Source: Purpureocillium takamizusanense | Taxonomy: Eukaryota; Ascomycota; Sordariomycetes; Hypocreales; Ophiocordycipitaceae | Direction: 5' to 3' | DNA length: 64,000 nt | NCBI RefSeq assembly: GCF_022605165.1 | Contig: NC_063073.1 | Location: forward strand, 1,116,001 to 1,180,000 | Shown: positions 53,732-64,000 of the stretch, in pieces | How positions within the stretch are numbered: the first letter of the stretch is position 1 | How the letters are laid out: the number at the start of each line of letters is the position of its first letter | Position numbers and translations under genes: made by a program | Notes under the pieces: model-generated | What the model saw: only the letters and a program-made list of their open reading frames with translations | Told to the model about the DNA's origin: nothing | The model's database searches: none

Positions 53732-56700
53732 AACGTGCTGTCTTCGATAGCGGGCTGCCAGCCACCTAGGTCTTCACGACTGAGCCTATTCCATTTCGAG
53801 GATTGGGTCTCATATCTCTACTCCGTCAATCCATCGCGCCTCTCCTCCATGTTGATCGGCTACAGAAGCCCAGATCGCATGTCTCCATCGCCGAGGACCT
53901 GAGAAAACCGCTGTGCGCTTGCATTATCGAAGACACAACGCCAACCAGCTACGGCCGTGCTTCTTTCTCATCTCGAGCCGTCGTCATGTCACGAGGAAAT
54001 GTCGCCATTCAATCAGCCAACCAAACGGATACAACGCTCTGTATGAGCATTCGGCTTGTCGCCAGCGATTTCTTCTGTTGATGTCAACTCCTGACTTTTG
54101 CTTTTTTTTCGCTTGTATGTGCATAGCGTGGAAGGGTATTTGGGCCACGGTTGCCAAGTGAGCAACAACATACGGATGGCATGATCTCTACAACGACGAC
54201 AGTCTATTGCCACGGCCGTTTTGTTTAGTCGCGCAGCGGGTTTGATTTTGCACGTCCTACGGGTTCTGAACTAGGGTCTCTGGAAGGCATTCAGGACTCG
54301 TATGTGGAAAATTGGGTGCGCTTAACTTGGCTCTCACGACGACCCGAATTTGTTTTGTTTGTGCTTGGGAAAGAGGGGCATATACCAGGCGTTTTGGAGG
54401 TACGGACTACGGTAATGCTTGCTGGACCGCGGATGACTACAGGGGTTGAAAGGATATCACTTTGGCTGGGGGCCTCGTCATGGTGAGGTCCTGGAGTGGC
54501 CCTCGGGCCTACCACCTAGGGCGATGCTACTCTTGCCTTTTCCTATTGTCGCTTTTTCCACTCAGAGGTGGGCATGCACATTTGCATGCTCATAGTCTGC
54601 GCAGGTCGCAGTCAAACAAAGCAGACCGGCGGCAGGTACCGCCAACACTAAAGTTAGACGACATCGGACAGGCACTGGATGCGGTCCCCGATCTAACGCT
54701 AGACAATATATGAGTCCACCACTCAAGATGAAATGGGTCCTGCTGCGTGTGCACGGTCAGTAGTAGCGAGCTGCGTCAGGGCCGACGAACGTGCTTGGTG
54801 GTCGTCGAAGGTTGTGCGAAGATCACAAGTGGCCGCTAAGCCCCACGGGCGGCCACGGCCCACCAATGGATTCACACGAATTCCACGCGTCGGCGACAGC
54901 TTCTCGAGCCACAAGACAACGGGCGAACCCATGCTGGCGTCATCGGCTTCCACCAATGCCAGGGCTGAATTGACCAATTCAGAGAGCCAGCTCTCAACAG
55001 AGGCCCCTGGTAGTAGTAGACGGATCTAAAACAAGGTCCGATGGAGAGAAATGCCAAACACAAGCTACCCGCTGACATTGAAACTTAGCTTGACGGACCA
55101 GCAGCTCGCTGGGCGAGCCTCGAGGTGGACTTGGCCGGCGGGCAGCAGGCACGTAGAGTTGACGGCGGCGGCGGGGGGGGGCCAAAAATAGAAGCATTGC
55201 CTAATCGGGTAGGGCGAACAGCAGCACGGCACGCGGGCGGGCGGGCGGTGGAGTGAGTGGAGGCCCCACCGCCAGTAGCTGTGGAGATCCTCCCTCTCTC
55301 ATCAGGCTCTCGTCTCTCTCTGCAGTCTCCGCTCCGCCTAGGCACCTGGGAGTCGGACGGAACGGGAGTCCGCGTGCGCGCGCGTCCGCCGACCCGACAG
55401 ACGAGTAAATACTTGGTGTTATAAAACACAAAGGTGTGGGATTTTCCTAGTGATTCCAGTACAAGTAGCGACGAGCGTGGGGGAGGGCGGAGGACGGCGG
55501 GCTCGTTGGCGGAGTGGCGGCTCCGGCGGGGGGTAGAGCGAGGGAGGGCTGGCCCTGGTCGTCGCTTGTTTATCCGCCAAGGACATCTTCGCGATGTGAA
55601 GGCTGGGCGTTCGCCTTGCGCAGCAGCCCAGAAGCCGGCGCTCTGGACGGCATGCAAGCTGTCTGGGGATGTCCCAGAGCCGGCCCATGCGTGCGTCCAG
55701 GTACCTACCTAGTAAGTGTTTGACAACGGTTGCAGGAGAGCCGCGTGGTGGGCCGACTTTGTTCGCCTGATGCGCGAACCATCGATCCCCCATATGGGTT
55801 CGCAGGAGAGGCTATTAACGCAGAAAGGTCCAACCGTGGGTGTTTTTTCTGCTCAGCATGGGTCTGACGCCACAGAACATTAGCCTCACAAACAACTGGG
55901 GTGCAATCAGTTGGACAGTGGGGGCGTCAACGTACCAGGTAGTTAACTTAGTAGACAGATGGCCCTGGCAGCTCTAGCAGCCTTGCGTTCAAGGAACCAG
56001 GCCCAATTGAGCGAAAGCTGCACACCTCAGCTTTGCAGCCCACAAACGCACATACGCAGGTACTACATGCGTGCGCGCAGGCGATAGTCTGCGCCGCACC
56101 GTGGCTTGTACGCAAAAAGCCGATGGTATGGAGGCTGACGTGCTCTCCCTGGGGGGCAGGGGTCCGGGCAGGGGTCCATGGCTTGTTCTTGGCGGAGCGG
56201 GAGGGAGTTCTCACCGCGATGAGATATCTGGCGATTTGTCGTCGTACGTAATCTCAAACTGGAGAGGGCGTGCACACGCCGGTCAGCATTTGAGTGGGCT
56301 TGGTGTCGAGAGTTTCTACTACGCGTGTAAGTCGGCGGGGCGTCACGCGGTCCGCAGCGTCAGCATGCCCGAATGGCTCATAAGGCGGCTCCCATAGTGG
56401 CTGGAGTACTGCGAATGCGACATTTGCAATACTGACAGGCATGAGCAGGGGCCAATGAATAAGGGGAGTGAGTTTCTCGCAAGACTACAGCGCGTATCGG
56501 TAGTGGGAGCGGTGTTGGGGCAATTAACGAGGCAGTGCCGGGGGCGATCGCTATACCCCCTTGTCGGCTGGGGGAGGGCCTTGGCCGGTCCAGGAAACAT
56601 ACGAGTACTTCGTACAGGCAATACCATTCCTTTGAGTAACATGCTTGATTTGGAGTGGCTATGGCGAGCGCACTTTTATGCGGCCGCTTACTGTACGCTG

Positions 56701-57376
56701 CTGTCGAGGACGCTTAGTTTAGAGAGTTCTTAGTAGGTCAGGGAGCCATGCCCGAGCTGAGACCACGAGAAATGATCAAAGGAAGGGATGATGTGTCGGT
56801 ACACATTCCTTCCCGCTTCTTGCTTGGGGACAAACAAGCGCTTGCAGTGGCAGTATGGACGCGTGGCAGCGAATAATCTACCATGAGGAAGGCGCGCCCC
56901 AGTGCCTCGTCGCTTGTGTAAGTGGGCTGGCGTCTCAGGCATCAGCCAGCAAACCTGACTCAGTTCTCCCCCTCTCGTCTTGCATCCACGGCACGGCACC
57001 AAGCAGCATCTTTTCGTCACCTCCCTTCTCCTCATCCTCGCCCCGTATCCTCCAGCCCCTCGTATTACGGGATCGATCTCGCCGTTGCCGCTTGCGCACC
57101 CGCCAACCTTCTGTATACCTTCACTTCTTCCGTCTACCGTCTTCCACCACTGCTCTCGCTTTCTAGCCAGACTTTGGCGTTTTGATCTTGAGCAAAAAGT
57201 CTTCAGCACAGTTTCCCTCGCTGGTTCGACGACAATTTCGACACATTTCCGTCTCCTCGGCAGCCCCGTGAGTCCTGCCGCCGTGAATTCCCAGCCGCAG
57301 GCTTCGACACAGACAGGCCATGTTCTCCGAGCTCTACACTCATACGCAGGCCTAGCAGCCCCAAGACGACGTGGGT
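53732..57376. other. 3.6-kb gene-poor region
   Basis: No supportable gene. It contains GTACTTCGTAC at 56605-56615 and a TACCTACCTAG element near 55699. The right end is the leader of the long transporter frame; it includes an in-frame ATG (57320) closed by TAG (57353-57355), and a GTGAGT donor at 57268 that could pair with that TAG as an acceptor. Confidence 0.5.
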
Positions 57377-60300
57377 ATGGAGGTGGGCGGCTTCGATCAC
57401 ACGCCTGCCCCCAGCAACCGTCCGTCCGTCTCCTTGCTTCAGAGTGGCGAAGATGCTGTGGTCGACGCCTTCCCGTCGGACAGGGGCACAAGGATTCAAC
57501 ACCTCTTGCTGAAATCATCAAGCGGTCCTACCACAAGTAATCAAGACCTACCGCTCCCTTCATCGCATTGCCAAGATAAATTCGCCATCGAGTCACCCTC
57601 CAAGACCCAACCACAGTCGCTACCTGAAACAGAAAACAGAAGCCATTCAGCCAGGAAGACATCAAACGTGACGCAGGGCTCATGCCACGTCATGGAACAC
57701 CCTAGACGCGCCACGCCGTTTGGCAATCATTCCTCAGATCGCGCCAGCTCTGCCAACTCCCGAATTTCAGGAAAAGGTGCCCCGGAACAACTTGCAACTG
57801 GTGTTCTTGTCGAGGATGGACACTTCAGCGAAGACCATCGTGATGCTTCCCCAGTATTCCACTCGTCTTCCGAGCGGATGTTCAAGACCACGATTGGTGG
57901 GTCAAGTCAAGAAAAGCAGGCTCCGATGGACCGTCAAGTGGTCAACGGCACCCTAGCTGCTCGACTCGGGCCAGACATTCACGCTCACAGCCACCTTTCT
58001 AAGGCTCAACCAGCATTCACAGGTGATACGTCTCGTTCTTCTTCGGCGACCGGCAAATCACGCCTCCTCAATTCTCGGCAGTCTCATAGTAAGGCCGCTC
58101 CTTTCAAAGCCGAGCCGCGGAAGACCCCAACAAACGTGCTTGGAGGAGACCATGTCTTCTCCGAGTCGTCCACTGCTGTATCATAGGACGATATCCACGG
58201 CGGCCAAGACAGACGCGGCGTCGAGACAGATTCTTCTGTCGGCTATTCAACCCGATCGCCCAATGATGTGTGCCATGGGTACCAATCAAAGGTGCGCACC
58301 ATGAACCTGGAACATAGTCACCGTGGCAAAGTCGCCTCAAATGTCGGCTCTGCTATCTTGGATTACAAGTTTCAGGTGCCCATTTCCAAGGTAAGACCCT
58401 TTGCTACCTCTGCACACGAGAGTAGACTCCATGAGCGTCCAAACTATGGCCCCAAAGTGAAGACAATGGTCGGATGCGCAACAAACGTTGAGCTCGTTGG
58501 GCCGGTACGACCTTCTTCGCACGAGACGCTGAGCGTTCCTCGGTCAAAGGTCAGGCCATTCGTCAATGACCCGTACAGCAACAAGGATGCTGGGAATTTG
58601 TACCTACGACATCGTGAACACATGCCTAAAGTACGAACTTTTTCCGAAACCCTCTCCCATGAGATTCGCATTGCACAGAGGCCATCAGGGTCCAGCGAAA
58701 GTCTTGAATCCTTTGCGCTGCCCACCCCAATCAGTGAAGAGGACTACAGGAGCGTTTCTACCGCATCCGTAAGGGGGAAAACGCCTTCGGCACCCAATGG
58801 ACAGCATCTTTATCCAAGGCCGCTCAGTAAGCACTCAATCTCGCGGTGCCAAGAATACCCGGCGTATGTTCAGGCACGGCCACATTCAATGACCCGCTGC
58901 CTGCAGGTGCAAACATCTCCTGGAGACCTCCAGCCGGGTACCACTACTGCTGGTGCCGCGAGAAGTTGTTTAAGTGGCTCCGATATGGGTTACCAGAGGA
59001 ATATATCGGCCCACGCACGATCTGTGGACGACACAACTACAGGCAGCAGCTCTCAGTCTCCCAGCTCCGGCAGCCTGGAGCGCAGAGTTCGTAACAACTT
59101 TGAGACAGAATCGGTGGCAACAATGGAAGAAGTGCCTCGCCACTACGCCTCGGACAGTCCCTTACAGCCTTTCATTCACTCGCCTATTCCGATATCGAGT
59201 TTCAGGGCTTTTTTCCAGGACCACAGTTTCAGTGACTTAGGTACTCAAGGCACCTCGCCCAAGGTCGGCACTTCAGCCAGCGTGTCACGATGCGTCTCGG
59301 ACCTAATGCACCAGCCCCCACATGATGTCTCCCGCCCGAGGGAAGAGAGTAGCGAACGAGGGAAATCTGCCGCATTCCCTGCAGCGCCTACTGGTAGAAG
59401 CCACTCCTTGGGTTCGCTCTTGGATTATCGTCGGACCACGCGATGGCTTCGAGAGGTTCTGAAATATCCCGACTCCTACACGCCCAAATTGACCGAGCGT
59501 CCTCATAGGCGGCCAAGGCAAGTTCAAAGGGCACGGCACAGCCCCGACTCACTATTGCCCAGTTTCATGTCGTCTCGCTGCCAAACGAGAAACTCCACCT
59601 CGCACGGATCCGGCTCCAGGTTCGACGGCTGTGGCTTGAAGCGCACCGTTGGCGACCTCAAGAGGCTCCTCAACGAGGCGTTGGCGATCGCAAATCAAGT
59701 CATTGAACAGCCAAGAACCCCAACACGTTCGATATTATCTTCTGGACCACAGACTCGCCACCACGTCGATGGTAGTAGTGATGGCTCTCAGACTAAGCTC
59801 ACATGTGCATTGGACGAAACTAAACCCGACGATATGGATCAAGTTGACCTGAATGAGGCTGAGTCACCGAAACGGCCGGGAGTGAAGCATGCTTCCACAT
59901 TCTCTGGCCTCTCAAGACGTCCGAAGCTCAGTGATTTCATTCAGAACTATTCTGGGCGCGATGGCGACCTTGTGTCAAGTCACTTCGTTCCAAAGGACTC
60001 TTCAAGCGCGGCCAAGGCCTCCAGCCGCAGGGTCTCCTTTCAGATTCCACGTCGAGAATCCAGCCGGAATATGGTCAAGTTGTACGCCCTGGGCGCCAAC
60101 ACAGGCACGACGAAATGCCTCCCGCAAAGGCAGGAACACCTCAGGCACGACAATAGTGCCTCGGCTATACGGGATATTGTCGTCCAGCTGAATCCAGGAT
60201 ATAAGGCTCAGTACGAAGGTGCGGGGAAAGGGCGTGCCGCTGACGCTCGAGGCCAGCGCACAACTCATGCAGGCGTACCCGTCGGAGGTCAGAGCGATGA

Positions 60301-62503
60301 AGATCTTCCCGAGCGAGATATCGCCGGACGCCCAATGCGGCCGGAGCACGGCATCAGTCTTCGGAGAAAATCACACGTCAGTCTGCGCGATGCATCGGGC
60401 TTCAGCTTGGCCAAGTCACGAAAACGACAAGCAACCGCACGGGACTAGTCGCCCGTTCGCAAAAGATTTGTCGCAGCGGTCGCCTGCATCTCTACAGCCT
60501 TGATCGGAGTGATCCTTGGCATTTATGCCGGCCTCGTACCATCAATTCAATATTACATCATCGATACAGCTCACGCCACAGTACACGGAAATACGGGATG
60601 CTTCGTGGGGCTCGCCTTGCCAACATTTTTCCTGTGGCCCTTGCCCCTTCTTCATGGTCGAAAGCCATACATACTATCGAGTCTTGTTTTATCAATGCCA
60701 CTGCTATTCCCACAGGCTCTGGCGGTCAACGAACAGAGGCTTAACAACACCAGGTCATGGACCACTATGCTTCTCGCCGCACGAGCAGTCATGGGTTGCG
60801 CCCTCGGATTCGCAAGTATGAACTTTCATTCAATACTGACGGATCTTTTCGGGGCATCCCTCATGAGTGCCAACCCCCATCAAGAGGTAGTCGATAACTA
60901 TGACGCGAGGAGGCACGGCGGCGGCATGGGTGTCTGGCTAGGTATCTGGACTTGGTGTTGGATTGGCTCCTTGGGAGTTGGGTTCTTGGTTGGTGCCTGC
61001 ATCATTGACCGGTATCCCCCAACCTGGGGGTTCTACGTCAGCATCATGATCTTGGCTCTTGTACTTTTTCTCAACGTCGTCTGTCCTGAGGTCCGTCGGT
61101 CCACTTTTCGACGCTCAGTCGCCGAGGTAAGGACTGGATCAGACATTTCACGGCGAGTGGCACGGGGCGAGGTCATGATGCACCGCGTAAAGACTGGTCC
61201 AAGATGGTGGGGTCAGGAAGTTTATCACGGTGTTGCTCTGTCGCTTGAAATGCTTCACCAGCCTGGCTTCGCAATCATGGCGCTCTACTCAGCCTGGATC
61301 TACGCGCAAGTGGTCCTCATTATTGTGCTCTTGGGGTCCCTCACGTCGAGATACTATACCCTTCGCTCACCGGAAGTCGGACTAATAGTCGGAGCCGTAG
61401 CCTTGGGTGCGCTGCTCGCCATCCCCTTCCAGAAAGCGGGCTTATTCTCCCGATCTCGCCAGGCCCAGATGAACAGCAACTTGGCAACACTGAACCGCAA
61501 GGTCGCGTGGTCTTCTCACCTAGTTCGACGGTCGATCTTCACTCTTCTCCTACCACTGGCAGGAATATGCTATGCAGCGGTCTCATCGGGCCCCCCGATG
61601 CACGTAAGCGTCCCAACCATATTCGCTACCTTTGTTGGTTTCTTTTCATGCTTGGCTATCGCGGAATGCAACGGGCTTTTGATGGAGACATTCGACTGCT
61701 CCGACTTGTCGCCAGGAATGACGGGTCGACACAAAGGTGGCCCAGGAAAGGGCCAGAAAAGAACCAATTACTCGTCATTCCCGCGGGTCACTGCAGGGTT
61801 CGCCGTTATCCATGGCCTCGCATTTGTGCTTTCCGCTGGCGCGACAGCACTAGGTGGACTCGTCACCCGAAGTCTTGGGCAACAGGTATCCACGGGCGTC
61901 GTCGCTGGAATACTTCTAATACTCACGGTCCTACTACTCCTGGCTCTAATTCGTTTTGCCAGCGTTCAAATCGTCCCGAAATGCAAATCAAAGGAGATGG
62001 ACACACTCGTGGAAGCACGGAGACGATCAACGATTCGCCGGGCGTCAATGCCCGATGATCCGCAGGCTGCTTTGGAAGAGGAGAGAGCCTGGAAGCCAGC
62101 CATGATTGGAAACCCTACCAGCAGAAAACGACGAATGAATCTATTAGAACTTGGCAGTCTCTCTCGCTGGCAGGAGATCCGCAGAAAGAACCAATTGATC
62201 GACGAAGGAGCGCACTTGAACTGTGCAGCCCTTGATCAGGGCTTCGAGGCGCTCGATGATCAAATGAGCGACTTGCAACGAGATGCTCGAGACTTCTTCC
62301 ATGTGGGCAGCGTTCGAAAGAAGGGATCGAGACGGCCGCGCTACACGGACGAAGGCAGCGGGACTGCGGATGATTCGATTGAAATGGACACATTTGACAT
62401 GCATACTGCCGGGGTTGTCCCGTCAAGACAGGGCCGGAAGGTGGAGAGGGAATGTGTAATGAGCGAGACGGTCGAGGAGAGGGTCACAATGGCGGTCTCA
62501 TGA
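57377..62503 (+). CDS. MFS-like 12-span membrane protein, frame broken by two TAG codons
   Basis: One frame is open from before 57377 to 62503 except for TAG at 58184-58186 and at 60446-60448; read through, it spans about 1700 codons. The first 1020 are Ser-rich and cytosolic-looking, with five KVR-type repeats. A conserved-looking helix (CGLKRTVGDLKRLLNEALAI) lies in this part. The rest has about twelve transmembrane helices in MFS style: the first begins right after the second TAG (RFVAAVACISTALIGVILGI), and the motif PLPLLHGRKPY lies between helices 2 and 3. It resembles fungal polytopic transporters with very large N-terminal extensions; the substrate is unknown. Explanations are unrecognised introns, stop readthrough, recent inactivation by C-to-T change, or sequencing error. 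The coding quality on both sides of each stop makes one gene likely. The 5' end is uncertain. Confidence 0.7.
58184..58186 (+). other. First in-frame TAG of the transporter frame
   Basis: The context is TCA TAG GAC. The frame continues without another stop on both sides. A GTAAGG donor at 58089 and an ACAG acceptor ending at 58229 share phase 1 and would remove the stop as a 141-base intron, though no good branch site is visible. Confidence 0.85.
58289..58642 (+). repeat. Five KVR-type peptide repeats in the transporter N-region
   Basis: The encoded motifs are SKVRTM, SKVRPF, PKVKTM, SKVRPF and PKVRTF, spaced 22 to 33 residues apart. Surrounding sequence is not repeated, so these look like short linear motifs rather than duplicated domains. 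Confidence 0.75.
60446..60448 (+). other. Second in-frame TAG of the transporter frame
   Basis: The context is GAC TAG TCG, 12 codons before the helix-1 core. The frame continues as SPVRKRFVAAVACISTALIG. I find no convincing donor and branch-site pair that would splice it out; the best, GTCAGT 72 bases upstream, is weak. A Trp or Gln codon one C-to-T-type change away would restore the frame. Confidence 0.88.
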
Positions 62504-62852
62504 CGCGGCGAGGGCATTGAGTGGAAGCAATGTTTTTTGCGAGCGCTATCCTATGGCACAGAATGCGTAGCAGTCGCTGAAGCCGCAGACCTATGGCACC
62601 CTAGACTTGCAATAAGTAGCATTATACAACATTTACTTTTTCATCCCTATACATAGGTGCATCACATAAACAGAGACCTCCCATCTTCTGTGTGTTTGTA
62701 CATGTCCATCGGTCCCAAACATTTTATCTCTTATGCACGTGGCAGTGTGAATTCGACCAAGGCAGACGCTTAACAAACGGACCAGAAACGATTGGTATCA
62801 AAATAAAAACGCCAGAGTCGTCATATCGTCATCGTCTTTATCAACATCGCCT
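62504..62852. other. Convergent 3' spacer
   Basis: Tail-to-tail spacer of 349 bases, with 3' UTRs of the transporter and the Gln-rich gene. No gene. Confidence 0.5.
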
Positions 62853-63691
62853 TCAGTGCACATTGAGATACAAGTCGTCGCCCCGGCGCGAGGGCGTCAG
62901 CCTAGGCACCCACGTAGGCGTGGCGGGGAGGTCACCGCCATCACCAGGGAACTGCCGGCCGCCTCGTGGGGTGACGACCTCGGGGGAGAGAAACATGGGC
63001 CCGTAGCGGCTCTTCTCGCGCCGCCAGTTGCTCTTCTTGACACCGGACGTGGAGGATGAGGACGAGGAGGTGCCGGCGTCGCCTTCGGCGGTGAGGATGG
63101 CCATGGTGGCGGCGCGGTCGGCGCCGAGACGCTTGACAATGAGGGAGGATGGTGGCTGGCCCTGCTGCGAGGGGTGAGGGGCTACGGGCTGCTCGCCGGG
63201 TCTAGGGAGATTGGAAGAGGATGATGCCGAGGGGGCGTGCTGCTGGTATAGTGGTCGTGGACCTTGTGGTGGATGCGGCACGGGCAGGTTCATGGGCTGG
63301 GCGTGAGGTTGAATTGGAGGTTGAGCCGAAGGTTGGGGTCGAGGTTGAGGTTGAGGCTGGGGCTGGGGCTGAGGCTGAATTTGAAGCTGGGACTGGGACT
63401 GAGGGGGTTGTTGCGGTCGAGGCCGCGGGGGGGGATGCTGATGGTGATCGTAGTGGTACTGGGCGTTCTGACGCTGCTGCGGATGCCAGTGCGTATTGCG
63501 CCGTTGAGTACCGCGTTGCGGACGGGGGTGGGCTGGGAGGCCGGGGATCCAGCTGTGACCAGGACGACGGCCCTGCTGCTGCTGCTCCGGCCGGTACTGT
63601 ACCTGATGTTGCTGGCGCTGATACGGGACGTGCAGTTGTTGCGGTTCCCAATGTGGGTTTTGTTGCTGATATTGGTACTGAGGCTGCGCCG

Positions 63692-63722
<31 letters not shown>

Positions 63723-64000
63723 GGCTGGGGGCTGATCGCCTCGCCGCGGAGCCTCAGAGCTTGGCTGGGCATGAGCATCGAGAGGCGGCAAGGGGGAAGG
63801 TCCGAGCCTCCTTTCGGCCGGCTGTTGAGCAACTACTTGCTCGTGTATCCTCGCCGCCACGGGAGCGGCTCTCTGGCCTCGAGCTTCGTGAGCCAGCGCT
63901 GGCGGTGGAGCGGACGGGGCTGACGAGTTACGTTGCCGCGCAGAGGGTAGTCGACTCCGGTCATCGTCTGTGGGCTCAGGGGAGGGTTCTACGATGCGCA
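62853..64000 (-). CDS. Gln/Pro-rich protein, 5' end outside window
   Basis: The minus-strand frame is open from the right window edge to the stop at 62853, at least 380 codons, so the gene is partial. The sequence begins with an acidic/Ser/Pro region and continues with a run of ten Gln (CAG repeat near 63691-63720) and further Gln/Pro/His-rich repeats including (QP)n. The C-terminal 90 residues look more constrained: SSLIVKRLGADRAATMAIL, KKSNWRREKSRYGPMFLSPE and a terminal TPSRRGDDLYLNVH. I do not recognise the family. Low-complexity Gln-rich regions are common in fungal transcription-related and RNA-binding proteins, but no domain supports either here. Upstream exons may exist beyond the window. 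Confidence 0.65.

Noticed and set aside
57353..60448. Genetic-code change (TAG as a sense codon)
   Set aside because: Other genes in the window, such as the dehydrogenase at 3566-3568, end in TAG, so a global reassignment is not supported.
1..64000. tRNA, 5S rRNA, CRISPR or prophage features
   Set aside because: No tRNA T-loop with a matching acceptor stem, no 5S-like sequence and no regularly spaced repeats were found by eye; a tRNAscan or Infernal run would be decisive.

Overview
This window looks like chromosomal DNA of a filamentous ascomycete, most likely a Sordariomycete and probably in the order Hypocreales. It is GC-rich, its genes carry short introns of about 50 to 180 bases with CTAAC/CTGAC-type branch sites, and several products are typical of Pezizomycotina: a SIN-type Cdc14, an Ies4 subunit of INO80, a Pom1-type DYRK kinase, a Pex24-family peroxin and a RanBPM/Vid30 protein. 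The order assignment is an inference from gene content. No phage, plasmid, rRNA, tRNA, CRISPR or intact transposon was seen.

Left third (1-21.7 kb). A classical short-chain dehydrogenase at 2.5 kb has two consecutive GC-AG introns. It faces a small GPI-type secreted protein (4.1 kb, minus strand). An 84-residue protein (5.8 kb, minus) and a repeat-rich 3.5-kb spacer follow. Next come a metaxin-like Sam35 protein (9.5 kb, another GC-AG intron) and a tandem pair of related F-box/ankyrin genes (11.4 and 13.8 kb). The second ankyrin gene runs tail-to-tail into a six-exon Vid30/Gid1 homologue (16-18.4 kb, minus). Ies4 lies at 20.7-21.7 kb (minus).

Middle third (24-39 kb). This part holds a Ser/Thr-rich probably secreted protein (24 kb), an indoleamine 2,3-dioxygenase (26.5 kb) with two palindromes sharing one half-site upstream, and a single-pass Cys-rich surface protein (30.1 kb). 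SIN Cdc14 (32.1 kb, minus), geranylgeranyl diphosphate synthase (35.5 kb) and a Pex24-family peroxin (37.2 kb, minus) complete it. Several neighbours are arranged tail-to-tail with 320-490-base gaps.

Right third (39-64 kb). A three-exon DYRK kinase gene (42.6-47 kb) is followed by about 10 kb that is almost gene-free. The only gene I can support there is a 77-residue Cys/His protein (53.5 kb). Then comes a very long reading frame (57.4-62.5 kb) for a 12-span MFS-like membrane protein with a large Ser-rich N-terminal region. That frame is interrupted by two in-frame TAG codons and by no other stop. A Gln/Pro-rich minus-strand gene runs off the right edge.

The genes do not form a biosynthetic cluster; most are unrelated housekeeping or regulatory genes. 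The main points for a second look are the TAG-interrupted transporter frame, the local excess of GC-AG introns (3 of 19 inferred), the twin palindromes 5' of the IDO gene, the ankyrin gene pair with a shared intron position, and a dispersed 9-base motif in the spacers. All exon boundaries were worked out by eye from splice consensus, phase and family similarity; none was tested against transcripts.
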